Shown here piece after piece: positions 16,779-25,318 of a stretch of DNA of 40,298 nucleotides; position 1 is the stretch's first letter, and the number at the start of each line of letters is the position of its first letter. Under the pieces are notes generated by a model. The model was not told the origin of the DNA and ran no database searches. It saw only the letters and a list, made by a program, of their open reading frames with translations. The translations under genes and the position numbers were made by a program. The DNA comes from Tenebrionibacter intestinalis. Its GTDB lineage: Bacteria; Pseudomonadota; Gammaproteobacteria; Enterobacterales; Enterobacteriaceae. The DNA is taken from contig NZ_JAEPBH010000035.1 of NCBI RefSeq assembly GCF_016632365.1, forward strand, positions 1,124-41,421, in the 5' to 3' direction.

Positions 16779-17401
16779 TTCCCGGAGCGCGCCTTCTCCA
16801 GAGCGATTTGTTCTTTGACCCAGGCCTGTAATTCACGACGCGTTTGCATTGGCAGGACGGCTTCATGCTGCCCGGTAATGGCGCCGACCAGGGCAAAGAG
16901 TAGCTTCGCTCCGGCCCTCCGGTTAACCTTGCGAACCCGGATCCAAACCCGTTTCGCACCGATTCGATACAGCGCGTCAACATTGCGGATGCCTGCCAAC
17001 AGCAGCATATTTTCAATACCGGAATTGATATTGGGAAGATCCTTTAACCTCCTGGCGCTCGCGCGCTGCGCCTTCTCTCGCCTGGCCCCCTCCAGCGCCT
17101 GTGCAGATAAACGCATTAGCTGTGGGGGATCCTGCCACAGTGAATCATCCACCCGATAATAGTTAAGTTGCACCGTGCGCCCGCGTTTCGTATATGAAAG
17201 CATCGGAAGTTTAGCCAACTGATAATATTCAGCGCTTTGTTCGCATGCGCGCAAATACATCTCGCCTTCTGCCACCATTGCAAAGATCGTATCATCAATG
17301 GAAAGGCTGTAACCTCCGAATAGCGCCCTTGAGCGAATTTCACCCAGGATAGAGAGACAGGTTTGGGCCTGCTTAATTTTGGCGTAGCTTTCATCCTTCA
17401 T
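16775..17401 (-). CDS. sxy: Sxy/TfoX competence regulator
   Basis: The 208-residue protein has the TfoX N-terminal domain (about 10-100, RSRALFGGYSLSIDDTIFAMV) and a C-terminal helix-hairpin-helix-like TfoX domain (LKDLPNINSGIENMLLLAGIRNVDALYRIGA). Sxy acts with CRP at CRP-S promoters to switch on DNA-uptake and type IV pilus-like genes. Length is one residue less than I recall for E. coli Sxy (209). It converges on yccS with a 4-bp overlap and diverges from sulA. Start ATG is preceded by AGGAAGAA. I see no clear CRP-S site in its upstream region. Confidence 0.95.
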   Translation of the reverse strand: MKDESYAKIKQAQTCLSILGEIRSRALFGGYSLSIDDTIFAMVAEGEMYLRACEQSAEYYQLAKLPMLSYTKRGRTVQLNYYRVDDSLWQDPPQLMRLSAQALEGARREKAQRASARRLKDLPNINSGIENMLLLAGIRNVDALYRIGAKRVWIRVRKVNRRAGAKLLFALVGAITGQHEAVLPMQTRRELQAWVKEQIALEKARSGN

Positions 17402-17554
17402 TTTTCTTCCTTAAAATCAAGGGGTAAATGATGCCTGCTCATTAATCGCTCCGTTAATTGTGAAAATAGGCAACTTCTCTTCGCGGAGCAATATGTAATT
17501 CACTGAAAGCGTCGATCCCGATCCAAAACTGCGAGGTGGTTTCAAAAATTCTGG

Positions 17555-17597
17555 TTGATCTTCATCCAGCCTGATATTACTGTACATACATACAGTG
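17555..17597 (+). promoter_or_regulatory. sulA promoter with perfect LexA box
   Basis: TTGATC (17555-17560) and TACTGT (17578-17583) are spaced by 17 bp. The LexA operator CTGT-ACATACAT-ACAG (17580-17595) is a perfect CTGT-N8-ACAG palindrome overlapping the -10. This is the same arrangement as the tightly repressed E. coli sulA promoter. Confidence 0.93.
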
Positions 17598-17618
17598 AAC
17601 CACAGGAGTGGATACGAT

Positions 17619-18116
17619 ATGTATTTACCTGCTTATAATAAACATTCAAAAAATACGGCCTGGCCAGCAAAGCGCAGCGCAGTTTCAGCACAGGAAGGTC
17701 ATTTTCAGGGGCTGGTAAGCGAAGTTATCTATAATGAAGAGCGTCCGCTGCTTACACAAACGCTGTTGTTGCCGCTTCTTCAACAGTTAGGACAGCAATC
17801 CCGCTGGCTGTTGTGGCTGACGCCGCAACGCAAGCTGAGCCGCGAATGGATACGCTCGACCGGGCTTCCGCTGAACAAAATCATGCAGGCGCCGGTCACG
17901 TCAGTAGAGACAATGGCAAACGCGCTTCGTACTGGAAACTATAGCGTTGTTATCGGCTGGTTACCGCAATTGTTAACCGATGCAGAGCACGATTTGCTTA
18001 TAAGATCTGCCGAACAAGGACGAACAATCGGGTTCATTATGCGCCCTGAACGCATCCATATCTCAGGCGGAAGACCACGAACTGGCCTAAAAATTCATTC
18101 AACTTTGTATCATTAA
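17619..18116 (+). CDS. sulA: SOS cell-division inhibitor SulA
   Basis: The 165-residue protein blocks FtsZ polymerisation during the SOS response and is removed by Lon. The FtsZ-interacting core QTLLLPLLQQLGQQSRWLLWLTPQRKLSREW and LRTGNYSVVIGWL are well conserved, as is the C-terminal LKIHSTLYH needed for Lon recognition (the last His is the key degradation residue in E. coli). The N-terminal ~35 residues are variable, as usual. A GTG at 17595 opens the same frame earlier but lies inside the LexA operator, so I choose the ATG at 17619, preceded by AGGAGTGG. ompA follows in the same direction with its own promoter. Confidence 0.95.
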   Translation: MYLPAYNKHSKNTAWPAKRSAVSAQEGHFQGLVSEVIYNEERPLLTQTLLLPLLQQLGQQSRWLLWLTPQRKLSREWIRSTGLPLNKIMQAPVTSVETMANALRTGNYSVVIGWLPQLLTDAEHDLLIRSAEQGRTIGFIMRPERIHISGGRPRTGLKIHSTLYH

Positions 18117-18480
18117 GTAAATTTAGGAGTAATCCTGGTATTTTTTTTTACCCTGCCGCCATGTCACTGACAAAACGAGCAAAAGCACTGCCCACTAGGC
18201 TTCCATTCGTTTCCGGCAGTATCTTCGGCGTTTGTTTTTCGAACAAAAATGTAAAAAAAAATTTTTTTGCTTCGGTTTTTCCCAAACTTCGCACAGACTT
18301 CACACTTGTAAGTTTTGAGCGACGTTGTAGACTTTACGTCGCTGGGGTTGTTCATTGAAAAACCGTTGTGAACGGTAAAGTTATAACTGAGCATTAACAC
18401 CAGTAAAGGATTTAGCCGCGGGCTTGTAAATTATCAGTTTAAAGCCCGTGGAATTTTTGGATGATAACGAGGCGCAAAAA
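18117..18480 (+). promoter_or_regulatory. ompA promoter and structured 5' leader
   Basis: This 364-bp gap holds the ompA control region. TTGTAA (18306-18311) and TAGACT (18328-18333) with a 16-bp spacer match the E. coli ompA promoter, putting the start near 18340 and giving a leader of about 140 bases. The leader contains a hairpin ACCGTT-GTG-AACGGT and a longer one pairing CCGCGGGCTT with AAGCCCGTGG, in the place of the stabilising stem-loops of E. coli ompA. The last ~28 bases up to the ATG are identical to my memory of E. coli, including GAGGCG. A 9-A/7-T tract (18253-18268) lies about 38 bp upstream of the -35. Confidence 0.8.
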
Positions 18481-19554
18481 ATGAAAAAGACAGCTATCGC
18501 GATTGCAGTGGCACTGGCTGGCTTCGCTACCGTAGCGCAGGCCGCTCCGAAAGATAATACCTGGTATGCAGGTGCTAAAGCAGGCTGGTCTCAGTACCAC
18601 GACACCGGCTTCTACGGCAATGGTTATGATAACGGCATCGGTAACGGTTCCACTCATAACAGCCAGTTGGGCGCAGGCGCTTTCGGTGGCTATCAGGTTA
18701 ACCCGTACGTTGGTTTCGAGATGGGTTACGACTGGCTGGGTCGCATGGAATACACCGGTAATACTGAAAACGGCGCATTCAAAGCGCAGGGTATTCAGGC
18801 TACCGCTAAACTGAGCTATCCGATCGTTGACAATCTGGATATCTACACCCGTCTGGGCGGTATGGTATGGCGTGCAGACTCTACGGCTAAAAATGAGTTC
18901 GACAATCGCCTGAAAGATCACGACACCGGCGTTTCTCCGCTGTATGCAGCAGGTTTTGAGTGGGCGATGACGCCGGAACTCGCTACCCGTCTGGAATACC
19001 AGTGGATCAGCAACATCGGCGACGCGCATACCGTTGGTACCCGTCCGGACAACGGCATGCTGAGCCTGGGCCTGTCTTACCGCTTTGGTCAGGACACGCC
19101 GGCACCGGTTATTGCACCGGCGCCAGCTCCGGCTCCGCAGGTACAGACCAAGCACTTCACACTGAAGTCTGACGTTCTGTTCAACTTCAACAAAGCGACC
19201 CTGAAGCCGGAAGGCCGTCAGGCGCTGGATCAGATGTACACTCAGTTGAGCAACCTGGATCCGAAAGATGGCTCTGTTGTTGTTCTGGGCTTCACCGACC
19301 GCATCGGTTCTGACGCTTACAACCAGAAGCTGTCTGAAAAACGCGCGCAGTCTGTGGTTGATTACCTGATCTCTAAAGGCATCCCGTCTAACAAGATCTC
19401 TGCACGTGGCATGGGCGAATCTAACCCGGTTACTGGCAGCACCTGTGACAACGTGAAAGCTCGCGCAGCTCTGATTGACTGCCTGGCGCCGGATCGTCGC
19501 GTAGAAATCGAAGTTAAAGGCATCAAAGACGTTGTAACTCAGCCGCAGGCTTAA
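18481..19554 (+). CDS. ompA: Outer membrane protein A
   Basis: The 357-residue precursor has a 21-residue signal peptide ending [11 protein letters not shown]. An eight-stranded porin-like barrel runs to about residue 200, followed by a Pro/Ala-rich hinge ([12 protein letters not shown]), then the OmpA_C peptidoglycan-binding domain ([29 protein letters not shown]) with its Cys pair. The protein is about 11 residues longer than the E. coli 346; extracellular loop 1 ([15 protein letters not shown]) is longer. It links outer membrane to cell wall and is a phage and bacteriocin receptor. The frame opens 11 codons earlier at 18448, but the ATG at 18481 begins the signal peptide and has the GAGGCG site. 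Its C-terminal domain parallels that of the OmpA-like protein at 1955-2908. Confidence 0.99.
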   Translation: MKKTAIAIAVALAGFATVAQAAPKDNTWYAGAKAGWSQYHDTGFYGNGYDNGIGNGSTHNSQLGAGAFGGYQVNPYVGFEMGYDWLGRMEYTGNTENGAFKAQGIQATAKLSYPIVDNLDIYTRLGGMVWRADSTAKNEFDNRLKDHDTGVSPLYAAGFEWAMTPELATRLEYQWISNIGDAHTVGTRPDNGMLSLGLSYRFGQDTPAPVIAPAPAPAPQVQTKHFTLKSDVLFNFNKATLKPEGRQALDQMYTQLSNLDPKDGSVVVLGFTDRIGSDAYNQKLSEKRAQSVVDYLISKGIPSNKISARGMGESNPVTGSTCDNVKARAALIDCLAPDRRVEIEVKGIKDVVTQPQA

Positions 19555-19570
19555 GTTATTAACTGATACA

Positions 19571-19598
19571 AAAAACCCCGCTCTATGCGGGGTTTTTT
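19571..19598 (+). terminator. ompA terminator
   Basis: AAAACCCCGC pairs with GCGGGGTTTT around a TCTAT loop and is followed by more T residues, 16 bp after the ompA stop. The A-rich left flank makes it potentially bidirectional, but matP ends 95 bp downstream of the ompA stop-side hairpin. Confidence 0.92.
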
Positions 19599-19665
19599 AT
19601 GTGTTTCGTTGATTATTAATGATATCGCGCCGTTTGCGTTTAACCGCAGCGTCGCTACTGCCCCA

Positions 19666-20118
19666 CTATTTTTTCCCAAGTAACGCCTGTAGATCGCCTT
19701 TTAAGGTCGACATCTGCACGGCATACTGCTCTTTGCGCTCTGCATCTTCAATAAGCTGTACAATGGTTTCCGATAACGTTGCGCCACGACGATGAGCAAG
19801 CCCCGCCAGCCGGTGCCAGACCAGGTATTCAAGATCGATAGATTTTTTACGCGTATGCTGGTGTTCAGCATTGAAATGGCGCTTGCGTCGTGCACGAATC
19901 GTCTGCTTCATACGATTCACCAGATCGGGATTCATATGGCTGTTAATCCACTCAGTCACCAGAACAGGCCGGTTTTCCAGACTGAGTAAATATTCCACAG
20001 CTTCTTTTGCTGCGCTGGCCTCAGGATAGCGAGTGATAGGTTCACCTTCCCGGTGTTTTTTTACCAGGTACTTCCATTTCCAGCCGCTTTCAAGATTTTC
20101 CAGTTGCTGATATTTCAT
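19666..20118 (-). CDS. matP: Terminus macrodomain organiser MatP
   Basis: The 150-residue protein is the same length as E. coli MatP. It binds 13-bp matS sites in the Ter region, excludes MukBEF there and links Ter to the divisome via ZapB. Visible parts are the N-terminal helical bundle ([31 protein letters not shown]), a basic central region ([30 protein letters not shown]) leading into the ribbon-helix-helix DNA-binding domain, and a C-terminal coiled coil ([24 protein letters not shown]). It is divergent from ycbZ and convergent with ompA. Confidence 0.98.
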   Translation of the reverse strand: MKYQQLENLESGWKWKYLVKKHREGEPITRYPEASAAKEAVEYLLSLENRPVLVTEWINSHMNPDLVNRMKQTIRARRKRHFNAEHQHTRKKSIDLEYLVWHRLAGLAHRRGATLSETIVQLIEDAERKEQYAVQMSTLKGDLQALLGKK

Positions 20119-20238
20119 GCTGATCTCAGGGTGACCGTGTAACCCCTTCAGGATAACAGTTTTTGTGGGCTTTGCTGAGGAGAAATAACAGGCTAACCTG
20201 GCCGTGCAAACTTAATGGCTTCAGGCTGCGCTCAGGCC

Positions 20239-20267
20239 GTGTGAAGAAGTATCATATCCTGTATAAT
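20239..20267 (+). promoter_or_regulatory. Probable ycbZ promoter
   Basis: A perfect TATAAT (20262-20267) is preceded at 17 bp by GTGTGA (20239-20244), a modest -35. It would start transcription about 28 bases before the TTG start of ycbZ. Confidence 0.6.
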
Positions 20268-20301
20268 CAGGCTTTTCGCCTTTAACCAAACGCAGAAAAT
20301 T

Positions 20302-22056
20302 TTGACAATAAATCAACTCTCCTGGCAGGCCCTGGTTCCTGAAACGCTCATTTTTCAGGAGCAAAACGCGCAACCTGCGTCATCCGATACGGATATTTTT
20401 CAGCAGCTTCAGCCTCGTCTTTGTTATGGGTTGACGCAGCTTTTATCGCCTTACAGCCCTTCTGATTTCATGCTGGTGAAATGCCCCGCTACGCCAACGT
20501 ATCTGTCGTTAATTGGCGCAACGGTACGAAAAATGCAGCCGGAAACAGGCTCGCTTTACGGCGGTCGCTACCAGGCGCAAAAAGGGAGCGTCACGCTACA
20601 TCCCGTCACGTCGCCTGAAGACAACTTTGCAGCCTGCGGTGAACCTCAGGTGGCCGACTGGATAGAGCACGAACAATTGTTTGGCAGCGTTCGCCGCTAT
20701 GCTGATGAAATCGATCTGAAACCCGGTCTGCTTCATCACGCGAACGGCGGCGTGCTGGTATTGTCACTGCGTACCGTACTGTTACAACCGCTGCTCTGGC
20801 TGCGTCTGCGGCAAATGGTGGCGCAAAAGCGTTTTGACTGGCTACCTGCGGACGAAGCCCGCCCGCTTCCGGTTAGCGTCCCCTCCCTGCCGTTACAGGT
20901 AAAAGTTGTCCTGTGCGGCGATCGCGACGCGCTGGCCGATTTTCAGGAAATGGAACCTGACCTGGCTGAGTTTGCGATTTATAGCGAGTATGAAGAAAAC
21001 CTGCAAACTGATAACGATCCTGGCCCTCTGCTGCAATGGCGCGACTGGGTACAAAGCATAGCCAGCGCATACAATTTACCTTCTGCAAAACAGGATGCCT
21101 GGACGCCGGTAATACGCGAAGCCGTGCGCTATACGGGCGATCGCGAAACGCTGCCGCTGTGCCCGGAATGGTTATTGCGCCAGCTACGGGAAGTGGCGCC
21201 GCTTTGTGAGGCCGCCTTCTCCGGAGCGGAATTTACGCAAATGCTGGAGCAGCGCGCCTGGCGCGAAAATTTTCTGGCCGAGCGCATGCAGGACGAGATT
21301 CTGCTTAATCAGATTCTGATTGAAACCGAGGGCGAACGGCTGGGTCAGGTAAATGCGTTGTCCGTGATCGAATTTCCCGGCCATCCGCGCGCATTTGGCG
21401 AACCTTCGCGTATTAGCTGCGTGGTGCATTTCGGCGATGGCGAATTTACTGATATTGAACGCAAAGCTGAATTGGGGGGGAATATTCACGCTAAGGGCAT
21501 GATGATTATGCAATCCTTCCTTATGGCCGAGCTTGAACTTGATCAACAACTGCCTTTCTCTGCCTCACTCACCTTCGAGCAGTCCTACAGCGAAGTGGAC
21601 GGTGACAGCGCCTCAGCCGCTGAACTTTGCGCGCTTATCAGCGCCCTGTCCGGCGCGCCGGTCAACCAAAGCCTCGCCATTACCGGCTCAGTCGATCAGT
21701 TTGGGCGCATTCAGCCAGTCGGAGGAGTGAACGAAAAGGTGGAAGGTTTTTTCCGCATTTGCGAGCAGCGTGAACTCACCGGCAAGCAGGGCGTCATTAT
21801 TCCTGCGGCAAATATTCGTCATCTGTCGTTACATCAGGATGTACTGGATGCGGTCGAGCAGGGCCAGTTTAGCATCTGGGCCGTTGAGCATGCGGTTGAA
21901 GCAATTACTTTACTTACGGCCCAACCGTGGGACGGAGAAGGCGAAAATACGCTGCTGCAGGCTATCCAGGAGCGTATTGCCCAGGTCAATCAGCAGGAGG
22001 CTCGTCATCGTTATCCCTGGCCGCTGCGCTGGCTCAACTGGTTCAACCACAACTGA
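20302..22056 (+). CDS. ycbZ: Lon-like protease homologue YcbZ (LonH)
   Basis: The 584-residue protein carries a C-terminal Lon (S16) peptidase domain. Catalytic Ser436 lies in DGDSASAAEL and the dyad partner Lys479 in GGVNEKVEGF. The N-terminal half is a degenerate AAA-like region without a clear Walker A. Its substrates are not known. The start is TTG at 20302: it gives the E. coli-like N terminus MTINQLSWQALVPET, and no ATG occurs until residue 58 (MLVK). The ribosome-binding site is weak (GCAGAAAA), suggesting low translation. Its last codon and stop form part of the FadR site for fabA. Confidence 0.95.
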   Translation: MTINQLSWQALVPETLIFQEQNAQPASSDTDIFQQLQPRLCYGLTQLLSPYSPSDFMLVKCPATPTYLSLIGATVRKMQPETGSLYGGRYQAQKGSVTLHPVTSPEDNFAACGEPQVADWIEHEQLFGSVRRYADEIDLKPGLLHHANGGVLVLSLRTVLLQPLLWLRLRQMVAQKRFDWLPADEARPLPVSVPSLPLQVKVVLCGDRDALADFQEMEPDLAEFAIYSEYEENLQTDNDPGPLLQWRDWVQSIASAYNLPSAKQDAWTPVIREAVRYTGDRETLPLCPEWLLRQLREVAPLCEAAFSGAEFTQMLEQRAWRENFLAERMQDEILLNQILIETEGERLGQVNALSVIEFPGHPRAFGEPSRISCVVHFGDGEFTDIERKAELGGNIHAKGMMIMQSFLMAELELDQQLPFSASLTFEQSYSEVDGDSASAAELCALISALSGAPVNQSLAITGSVDQFGRIQPVGGVNEKVEGFFRICEQRELTGKQGVIIPAANIRHLSLHQDVLDAVEQGQFSIWAVEHAVEAITLLTAQPWDGEGENTLLQAIQERIAQVNQQEARHRYPWPLRWLNWFNHN

Positions 22057-22091
22057 TCGGACTTGTTCAGCGTACACGTGTTAGCTAATCT
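22051..22091 (+). promoter_or_regulatory. fabA promoter with FadR and FabR operators
   Basis: AACTGATCGGACTTGTT (22051-22067) matches the FadR consensus and overlaps both the ycbZ stop and the -35 TTGTTC (22063-22068), the position where FadR activates fabA in E. coli. AGCGTACACGTGTTAGCT (22069-22086) is a near-perfect palindrome matching FabR. It fills the 17-bp spacer before the -10 TAATCT (22086-22091), which suits repression by unsaturated acyl-ACP/CoA-bound FabR. Confidence 0.88.
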
Positions 22092-22123
22092 GCGTTCTTC
22101 ACTGTAATAAGGCTTACCCCAGA

Positions 22124-22642
22124 ATGGTTGATAAACGCGAATCCTATACAAAAGAAGATCTGCTTGCCTCAGGACGTGGCGAGTTATTTGGGGCAGAAGG
22201 CCCTCAACTGCCGGCTCCCAATATGTTGATGATGGACCGCGTAGTAAAAATGACCGAAACCGGCGGCAACTTTAATAAAGGTTACGTGGAAGCGGAGCTG
22301 GATATCAATCCCGATCTTTGGTTTTTTAGCTGCCATTTTATCGGCGATCCGGTTATGCCTGGCTGTCTGGGCCTTGATGCCATGTGGCAGTTGGTCGGCT
22401 TCTATCTCGGCTGGCTGGGCGGGGAAGGCAAGGGTCGCGCGCTGGGTGTGGGTGAAGTTAAATTCACCGGCCAGGTGCTGCCAGGCGCGAAGAAAGTCAC
22501 GTATCGTATTCACTTCAAACGCGTGGTGAATCGCCGTCTGATTATGGGGCTGGCTGATGGTGAAGTTTTGGTTGACGGGCGCGTGATTTATACCGCAACC
22601 GATCTTAAAGTGGGTCTGTTTAAAGATACGTCCATGTTCTGA
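22124..22642 (+). CDS. fabA: 3-hydroxydecanoyl-ACP dehydratase/isomerase FabA
   Basis: The 172-residue cytosolic dimer dehydrates 3-hydroxydecanoyl-ACP and isomerises trans-2- to cis-3-decenoyl-ACP, the branch point of anaerobic unsaturated fatty acid synthesis. Active-site His71 ([12 protein letters not shown]) and Asp85 ([13 protein letters not shown]), numbered from Met1, are present. Length equals E. coli FabA. Regulation by FadR and FabR is supported by the two operators upstream. It converges on rmf with a shared bidirectional terminator. Confidence 0.99.
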   Translation: MVDKRESYTKEDLLASGRGELFGAEGPQLPAPNMLMMDRVVKMTETGGNFNKGYVEAELDINPDLWFFSCHFIGDPVMPGCLGLDAMWQLVGFYLGWLGGEGKGRALGVGEVKFTGQVLPGAKKVTYRIHFKRVVNRRLIMGLADGEVLVDGRVIYTATDLKVGLFKDTSMF

Positions 22643-22674
22643 TTAGCGCTTTAATCATTACGCGTCAGAAAGGC

Positions 22675-22705
22675 GAAACCTCCGCAAAGCGGAGGTTTCT
22701 TTTTT
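22675..22705. terminator. Bidirectional terminator between fabA and rmf
   Basis: GAAACCTCCGC pairs perfectly with GCGGAGGTTTC around AAA, followed by TTTTTT on the plus side. The A-containing stem base serves rmf on the minus strand less strongly. Confidence 0.92.
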
Positions 22706-22717
22706 AAAGAGACAGAG

Positions 22718-22885
22718 TCAGGCAAGTACTGCCCTGTCTTCCATGGCAGCTCGCCAGCCTCCCAGCCAGTGGGACCGCTGATTTAGTGCCTGATACGGAC
22801 ACATTTCCCTGGAGCGACCAGCAATGCCGGCCTGATAACCACGCTGATGGGCCCGATCCAGACGGTCTCGTTTTTGTCTCTTCAT
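22718..22885 (-). CDS. rmf: Ribosome modulation factor
   Basis: This 55-residue protein is on the minus strand: it begins MKRQKRDRLDRAHQRGYQAG, has a central REMCPYQ segment and ends in DRAVLA, the same length as E. coli RMF. RMF binds near the anti-Shine-Dalgarno region of 16S rRNA and converts 70S ribosomes to 90S/100S hibernating dimers in stationary phase, under ppGpp control. A longer frame in another phase (22704-22901) overlaps it but has no RMF similarity. ATG at 22885 is preceded by GAGG. It lies between fabA and pqiC as in E. coli. Confidence 0.97.
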   Translation of the reverse strand: MKRQKRDRLDRAHQRGYQAGIAGRSREMCPYQALNQRSHWLGGWRAAMEDRAVLA

Positions 22886-23120
22886 GCCTCGTTTCCCTCA
22901 TTTTTGATCTGTGGAAAAAGAAAACAGCGGCTACAAATTATGCAGCCACAAATAAGAGATACGCTGATTGATCGGTGCCGTCAATGCGCAAATTTCACGC
23001 CAGTTTGACAATTTTTAATCACTTTCGTCCTCTTACTGTAAAAGTAAGCACGTAAGCGCAGCAAAGCCACGCGTACACTCATTGCGCGCGGCACGGCTTT
23101 TTTAGCCCGTTTGCCCGTTT

Positions 23121-23681
23121 TCAGGGCAGGCGTGAAATTTGCCCGGACACCCCCTGCGTCGCCTGTTGCCAGGCCCGGGACAGCGTAGAAACCATCGCAT
23201 CGTAACCATCCTGCTCCTGTTTGAGCTCAACCCAGAACGGGCGCTTGCTTATCTGCCCACGATGATAAAGCAGCCACTCGCCGCTGACTATCACACGCCC
23301 GTCATAGCGACCGTGAAAACCGGTAACATTCACGCTAAGCACATCCTGTTCGCTGCCCAGCGGTTGGGATGAAATTACCCACCCCGGCAACTGCGCGCTC
23401 AGGTTAGCGACCAGCGTATTGCGCAGTTGCTGATCCAGCGGGCTGGCCCACAGGTTTTGTGTCGCGATAACATACTGAACATCCGTGGTCTGATACGCCA
23501 CGCCGTTACCGGCAAGGAAATCAGGTACGGTGACCTGGTCCACCCATAATTGATGATTGCTCAATGTCTGGCTTTGCGCGACCGGCTGAGCGACAACCGG
23601 TAGCTGATAGTATGTTTTATCTTCACTGCTGCTGCACGCGCTCAGCGCGGCAGCCACAGCGAACGCGAGCCATTTTTTCAT
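23121..23681 (-). CDS. pqiC: PqiC outer-membrane lipoprotein
   Basis: The 186-residue lipoprotein has signal MKKWLAFAVAAALSAC with lipobox LSAC and lipidated Cys16, followed by an ABC-type transport auxiliary (DUF330) domain with the YYQLP motif. It sits in the outer membrane and binds the tip of the PqiB needle in the Pqi envelope-spanning lipid transport system. It was formerly ymbA. Its start overlaps the pqiB stop by 4 bp, so the two are translationally coupled. Confidence 0.97.
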   Translation of the reverse strand: MKKWLAFAVAAALSACSSSEDKTYYQLPVVAQPVAQSQTLSNHQLWVDQVTVPDFLAGNGVAYQTTDVQYVIATQNLWASPLDQQLRNTLVANLSAQLPGWVISSQPLGSEQDVLSVNVTGFHGRYDGRVIVSGEWLLYHRGQISKRPFWVELKQEQDGYDAMVSTLSRAWQQATQGVSGQISRLP

Positions 23682-25318
23682 TGCTTCGCCCTCTTTGGCT
23701 GGGGATCTTTTCTATCTTTAGCTTCAAATACCAGCGCGTTGCTCTTATCGTTGAGCGTACGCAGTACCGGTTGAAGTTCACGCAACACCTGATCCAGGCG
23801 CTGCATATCGGCCACCATCTTGTTATAGGCCGCAGACCCCGGCTGGAAGCCTTTCATGCTGCGGTTTAGCTCTCTTAGCGTCTGTTGCATATCCTCAGGC
23901 AACTTCTGCATCGATGCGCTACCGGCAATTTTATTGATGCTATCAAGCGTCTTTTGCAACTCACGCATTGTGCGCTGGCTTTCACTCAGAACGCTGGTCG
24001 CCTGATTGATTATCGGGTTAAGCGGCAAATTGTTAATCTTATCCAGCGCATCCATAAGCTTCTGCTGAATCTGCGCCAGCCCGCCGGAAACCGTCAGTAT
24101 TACCGGATAACCGCCAACGTTTGGTTGTTTATTTACCGCAGGCGCTTTCGGGTAGAAATCGAGATCGACATAGAGCGCGCCGGTAACAATATTGCCAGTC
24201 TTAAGCGAACCGCGCAGGCCATTTCGGAGCAGCTCAGACAGATGTCCCTGGATATCCGGATCTTCGCCCAGTTGGTTCTGAATCCGTTCCGGCTCAATGC
24301 GGATCAGCACCGGAATACGGTAATCCGCGTTCAATTTCTGATCCATACCCGGCACTGAGAACGGAACCTGAGATACGCTGCCCAAACGAATGCCCCGAAA
24401 CTCGACCGGCGCCCCCGGCTGCAGGCCGCGAATCGAATCTTTAAAGAACAGCAGGTAGTCAATATGTCGCGTGAACAGTGAATCCTGAATGCTGCGCCGG
24501 TCGTCATAAAGTTTAAACTCGCTGCGCTCCGCCACCGGTTCGCCCAACGACGATCCTTCCGGCACGTCAAAACTCACGCCGCCGCTAAACAGCGTCGTGA
24601 GCGATCCCATTTCCACGCGCATGCCGGATGAGGACATGTCCACCGCGATACCGCTGTCTTTCCAGAAACGCACATTACTGGTAACCAGACGGTCATTCGG
24701 CGCGCTGATAAAGAGTTGATACTGCATGCTGCGTTTGTTGGCATCAAAGCTGCTGGTTTCCACCGAGCCGACGCGATAGCCGCGAAACAGCACCGGATCG
24801 CCCGGCGACAGTTGCCCGGCCTTGTCGCTGTCAAGCACAATACGAATGCCTTTAGCATCCGGCGAAGCAAGCGGCGGTGAATCGAGCAATTCATACTCTC
24901 CCGGCGCAGCGCCTGCCGTACCCGGCTGAAGCTCAATATAAGCGCCAGACAACAGCGTGCCCAGCCCGGTCACCCCTTCGCGGCCGATGGCAGGTTTAAC
25001 AACCCAGAATACCGAATCCTTATGCAGCAGCTTTTCCATGCCCGCATTCAGACGCGCCTTTACTTCTACATGATGCAGATCGTCAGAGAGCACCGCGCTT
25101 TCTACCACGCCCACATCCACGCTGCGGCTTTTTATTGCCGTTTTACCGCCAACAATGCCTTCTGCATTGGTGGTAATCAGCGTCACTTCCGGCCCCTGAT
25201 GGCTGTAGTGATAAAACAGGATCCACGCGCCAATAAGCGCGGTAATAATCGGGAAGATCCACACTGGCGACCAGCTTCTGATCTTACGCACCTGCGCCTC
25301 CCCGCGGTTACTTTCCAT
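23678..25318 (-). CDS. pqiB: PqiB MCE-family periplasm-spanning protein
   Basis: The 546-residue protein has one N-terminal membrane helix (WSPVWIFPIITALIGAWILFYHYSH) and three MCE domains starting near GPEVTLITTNAEGI, GIRIVLDSDKAGQLSPGDPVLFRGYRVG and GLQPGAPVEFRGIRLG. A long C-terminal coiled coil (about 420-530) forms the hexameric needle that carries lipids between membranes. The frame extends 20 codons upstream to 25378, but the ATG at 25318 gives E. coli's MESNxGEA start and length. It overlaps pqiA by 11 bp and pqiC by 4 bp. In E. coli the operon is induced by paraquat through SoxRS. Confidence 0.98.
   Translation of the reverse strand: MESNRGEAQVRKIRSWSPVWIFPIITALIGAWILFYHYSHQGPEVTLITTNAEGIVGGKTAIKSRSVDVGVVESAVLSDDLHHVEVKARLNAGMEKLLHKDSVFWVVKPAIGREGVTGLGTLLSGAYIELQPGTAGAAPGEYELLDSPPLASPDAKGIRIVLDSDKAGQLSPGDPVLFRGYRVGSVETSSFDANKRSMQYQLFISAPNDRLVTSNVRFWKDSGIAVDMSSSGMRVEMGSLTTLFSGGVSFDVPEGSSLGEPVAERSEFKLYDDRRSIQDSLFTRHIDYLLFFKDSIRGLQPGAPVEFRGIRLGSVSQVPFSVPGMDQKLNADYRIPVLIRIEPERIQNQLGEDPDIQGHLSELLRNGLRGSLKTGNIVTGALYVDLDFYPKAPAVNKQPNVGGYPVILTVSGGLAQIQQKLMDALDKINNLPLNPIINQATSVLSESQRTMRELQKTLDSINKIAGSASMQKLPEDMQQTLRELNRSMKGFQPGSAAYNKMVADMQRLDQVLRELQPVLRTLNDKSNALVFEAKDRKDPQPKRAKQ

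Noticed and set aside
20128-20141. matS-like GTGAC...GTAAC just upstream of matP
   Set aside because: It deviates from GTGACRNYGTCAC at two fixed or restricted positions, and this chromosomal neighbourhood lies outside the Ter macrodomain in E. coli.
22704-22901. 65-codon minus-strand frame overlapping rmf
   Set aside because: It is a shadow in another phase of the 55-codon rmf gene, whose product matches RMF throughout.
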